Positions 51,833 through 53,616 of a stretch of DNA of 53,616 nucleotides are shown here, one piece after another (the first letter of the stretch is position 1; every line of letters starts with the position of its first letter). A program made the position numbers and the translations under genes. The stretch covers positions 1 through 53,616 of the forward strand of contig NZ_JAQTQR010000008.1 in assembly GCF_028712165.1 (NCBI RefSeq), written 5' to 3'. Source of the stretch: Sulfuricurvum sp. (GTDB lineage: Bacteria; Campylobacterota; Campylobacteria; Campylobacterales; Sulfurimonadaceae). Under the pieces are notes generated by a model, which made no database searches, was not told the DNA's origin, and saw only the letters and a list, made by a program, of their open reading frames with translations.

Positions 51833-52806
51833 AACTTTTATCTCTCTTCATTTTCCTATTAATATTTTCTAATATTATTGAAGCGCGGAGTATTACCGAT
51901 GATTTCGGCCGTGTAGTTACCGTACCCGATAAAATCACCAAAATTTATTCTGTATCGCCCCCTATCACCATCAGTGTAACGGCATTTGATCCCTCTCTTG
52001 TTGCGGCACTAAACTTTCCGTTCAAAGAGGATCAAAAACCCTACGTCGGTGTTGCCGCATCCAAACCGGTAGCAGGTGGGTATTTCGGTCAAGGACAAAC
52101 CCCTAATTTCGAAAACATAGCCGCAATCAAACCCGATGTCATCCTGATGTGGGGGAAATCGACAGGTGCAGAGAATGAATTAAAAAAACTCTCCATGCTC
52201 GGTATTCCCGTGTTAATGGTACATAATGAATCGATCAACGACCTCGTAGGGCAATTTGAACTTTTAGGAAAACTCACCGGAAATACAAAACGCGCTTCCG
52301 AACTGATGCACTATACCAAAGAGACGTTGGGGCTTATCCAATCACTGCAAGCCAAAGTGAATGCCCGAAAAGATGTCCGTTATTACTTCGCCGAAAGTCT
52401 GGACGGATTTGCCAGCGAATGCGACGGGTCGTTTCACCTCGAACCGTTCACCTACAGCGGAGCCAAAAATGCTCTCAACTGTAAAATGTCTTCCAACTAC
52501 GGGATGGAAAAAATCTCGATGGAAACGATCCTACTTGCCGATCCCGATGTTATCGTAGCGATGGAGGGGGCATTTGCATCCTCAGTAAAAAGCAATCCGC
52601 AATGGCAAAGCCTCAGAGCCGTTAAAACAGGACACGTGCTCACCGTCCCTACCGTACCGTTTAACTATATTAGCCGTCCACCCTCGCTTATGCGGCTGAT
52701 GGGAATACGATGGCTTATCCACTCGTTTTATCCCGATCTGATCAAACCGATCGATCAAGAGGAAAAACGGTTTATTAAACTCTTCTTCCCCCAATATAAA
52801 CACTAA
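51829..52806 (+). CDS. TroA/BtuF-type periplasmic binding protein (MolA-like), second copy
   Basis: 325 residues with a signal peptide (LFIFLLIFSNIIEA). After it, RSITDDFGRVVTVPDKITKI, SVSPPITISVTAFDPS and GQGQTPNFENIAAIKPDVIL (the last is within the limit) match the first copy at 46763; ECDGSFHLEPFTYSGAKNAL and RPPSLMRLMGIRWLIHSFYP are the other shared blocks. It probably feeds the same permease, perhaps with a second ligand or affinity. The ATG overlaps the ATPase stop. A ModE-like site and the second receptor follow 28 bases after its stop. Confidence 0.82.
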   Translation: MKLLSLFIFLLIFSNIIEARSITDDFGRVVTVPDKITKIYSVSPPITISVTAFDPSLVAALNFPFKEDQKPYVGVAASKPVAGGYFGQGQTPNFENIAAIKPDVILMWGKSTGAENELKKLSMLGIPVLMVHNESINDLVGQFELLGKLTGNTKRASELMHYTKETLGLIQSLQAKVNARKDVRYYFAESLDGFASECDGSFHLEPFTYSGAKNALNCKMSSNYGMEKISMETILLADPDVIVAMEGAFASSVKSNPQWQSLRAVKTGHVLTVPTVPFNYISRPPSLMRLMGIRWLIHSFYPDLIKPIDQEEKRFIKLFFPQYKH

Positions 52807-52833
52807 CAGGGAGGAGAAGTTTTTTTTACAAAA

Positions 52834-52857
52834 CGTTATATCAAATATGATATATAG
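52834..52857 (+). promoter_or_regulatory. ModE operator-like site before the second receptor
   Basis: CGTTATAT - CAAATATG - ATATATAG: left half perfect, right half with two mismatches to the inverted repeat. It lies 27 bases before the receptor ATG in an AT-rich promoter-like stretch. Confidence 0.65.
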
Positions 52858-52884
52858 AATAATAAAAACTTAAGGATTACTATC

Positions 52885-53616
52885 ATGAATCACAACGTAA
52901 AATCAAATTCTAATTTTATTAGAATAAGTTGTATAGCATCAGCCTTGCTATTACCATTTTATAGCATCATGGCTAATGATACAAACGCATCTAAATCTTA
53001 CACTCTAGAGAAAATAGAAGCAACTTACGAGGAACAAGACAATTCTATATATGCTAAAGAGCCTGATAACGCTAAAAGCACCAATACATTGAGTAAAAAA
53101 GCACTCAATACAATCGGTGGCCCGGCTCAAACAAATTACTATAAAGCGATTGACATACTTCCAGGTGTTAATGTTCAAACATCCGATGCTCTTGGAATAT
53201 CTAATGGTCAGAATATCAAAATACGTGGAAAAAGTGCTTTTCATATTGGCAGGACGGTAGAAGACCTTCCGCTAACAGGTATTGTTGGGACAAATGGTAT
53301 GGGTGGCGGAGAACTTTTTGATATGGAAAATGTTAGTGAGCTAAATGTTTACAAGGGTGCAATAGCTTCCGATAAAGGTTTTTCTCTATCAACATCTACA
53401 GGTGTAGTTAACGCAAATCTCCTCTCACCATCAGATAATCTAGGATTTTCAATCAAACAAAGTTTCGGAACGGATAATTTTAGACGAACTTTTGGTAGGG
53501 TTGATAGCGGGAAGCTTTCAACCGATAGTTCATTTTTTCTCTCCTATTCAGATACAGCTGGTGATAAATGGAAAGGTGAAGGTGGAGCACCTGATGGAAA
53601 GCACAATGTAAACTTC
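52885..53616 (+). CDS. TonB-dependent outer membrane receptor, second copy, partial
   Basis: The first 244 residues are in the window; the gene continues past its end. TAAGGAT gives the ribosome site before ATG 52885. A signal peptide (CIASALLLPFYSIMA) precedes the plug: TLEKIEAT as a TonB box-like start, IDILPGVNVQTSDA, NIKIRGKSAF, LFDMENVSELNVYKGAIASD, TGVVNANLLSPS, and QSFGTDNFRRTFGRVDSGK. These align with the receptor at 47782, so it is a paralogue. It is clearly AT-richer than its neighbours, which suggests separate acquisition. It should take up a related ligand, under ModE-type control. Confidence 0.88.
   Translation, partial: MNHNVKSNSNFIRISCIASALLLPFYSIMANDTNASKSYTLEKIEATYEEQDNSIYAKEPDNAKSTNTLSKKALNTIGGPAQTNYYKAIDILPGVNVQTSDALGISNGQNIKIRGKSAFHIGRTVEDLPLTGIVGTNGMGGGELFDMENVSELNVYKGAIASDKGFSLSTSTGVVNANLLSPSDNLGFSIKQSFGTDNFRRTFGRVDSGKLSTDSSFFLSYSDTAGDKWKGEGGAPDGKHNVNF

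Noticed and set aside
52801-52885. Fur box before the second receptor
   Set aside because: AT-rich sequence near 52845-52865 resembles part of a Fur box, but no convincing 19-base inverted repeat exists, whereas the CGTTATAT site fits the ModE pattern.
45400-53616. Heme uptake locus (globin + TonB receptor + FecCD importer)
   Set aside because: The globin makes this conceivable, but there is no hemophore, HmuS-like or heme-oxygenase gene, and ModE, modA and the CGTTATAT sites point to Mo/W. Kept only as an alternative.

Overview
The window looks like chromosomal DNA from a free-living, flagellated member of the Campylobacterota (Epsilonproteobacteria), close in style to Sulfuricurvum or Sulfurimonas; the genus is inference. 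Supporting signs are the gene order cvpA-fur-lysS-glyA-DUF1882-SPOR-aroE known from Campylobacter, a class II (plant-type) DAHP synthase, aconitase B, a long FlgL behind a sigma-54 promoter (GG-N10-GC), and a split PAS/chemoreceptor pair resembling CetB/CetA. Genes are tightly packed, with many 1-14 base overlaps.

Layout. 1-10750: the tail of a Bcr/CflA-type efflux pump, then small hypothetical and stress-type genes: YdhR-like monooxygenase, Nudix hydrolase plus sirtuin, two tandem transglutaminase-like proteins, MarC, exonuclease III, rhodanese, thioredoxin and a repeat-rich surface lipoprotein. 10834-21710: tRNA-Leu(CAA), flgL, ftsK, acnB, dbpA and a PAS/chemoreceptor pair. 21710-28298, minus strand: gap-pgi, a glycine-zipper protein, and the operon yfgM-bamB-xer-coaX-hisG. 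28422-32058: gatC, an Spx/ArsC-like protein, pilT, a PerR/Fur-like regulator and DAHP synthase. 32261-41507: one long operon, GGDEF-cvpA-fur-lysS-glyA-DUF1882-SPOR-trpE-aroE-modE. 41508-42775: a small insertion-like stretch with inverted repeats, a frameshifted orphan gene and an orphan membrane protein. 42900-53616: a metal-uptake locus.

The most interesting part is the right end. A full-length ModE (molybdate-responsive repressor) is followed by modA, an OprD-type porin, a truncated hemoglobin, a TonB protein, a TroA/BtuF-type binding protein, a TonB-dependent receptor, a FecCD-type permease, its ATPase, a second binding protein, and a second receptor that runs off the window. A ModE-like operator (CGTTATAT, 8-base spacer, imperfect inverted half-site) occurs in front of modA (twice), the porin and the second receptor, and inside the 5' end of tonB. 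The modA copy abuts a TATAAT box. I infer a ModE-controlled, outer-membrane-energised molybdate/tungstate (or Mo/W-chelate) uptake system: porin and TonB receptors at the outer membrane, ModA and two MolA-like proteins in the periplasm, and a MolBC-like type II ABC importer in the inner membrane. The substrate is not proven by the sequence; nickel, heme, cobalamin or another chelate remain possible.

Other points worth a look: ftsK apparently starts at an ATT codon; the PerR-like gene appears leaderless; two kinds of dispersed palindromic repeats occur around 30650 and 41514-42083; and one small gene is split by a one-base slip in an A run.
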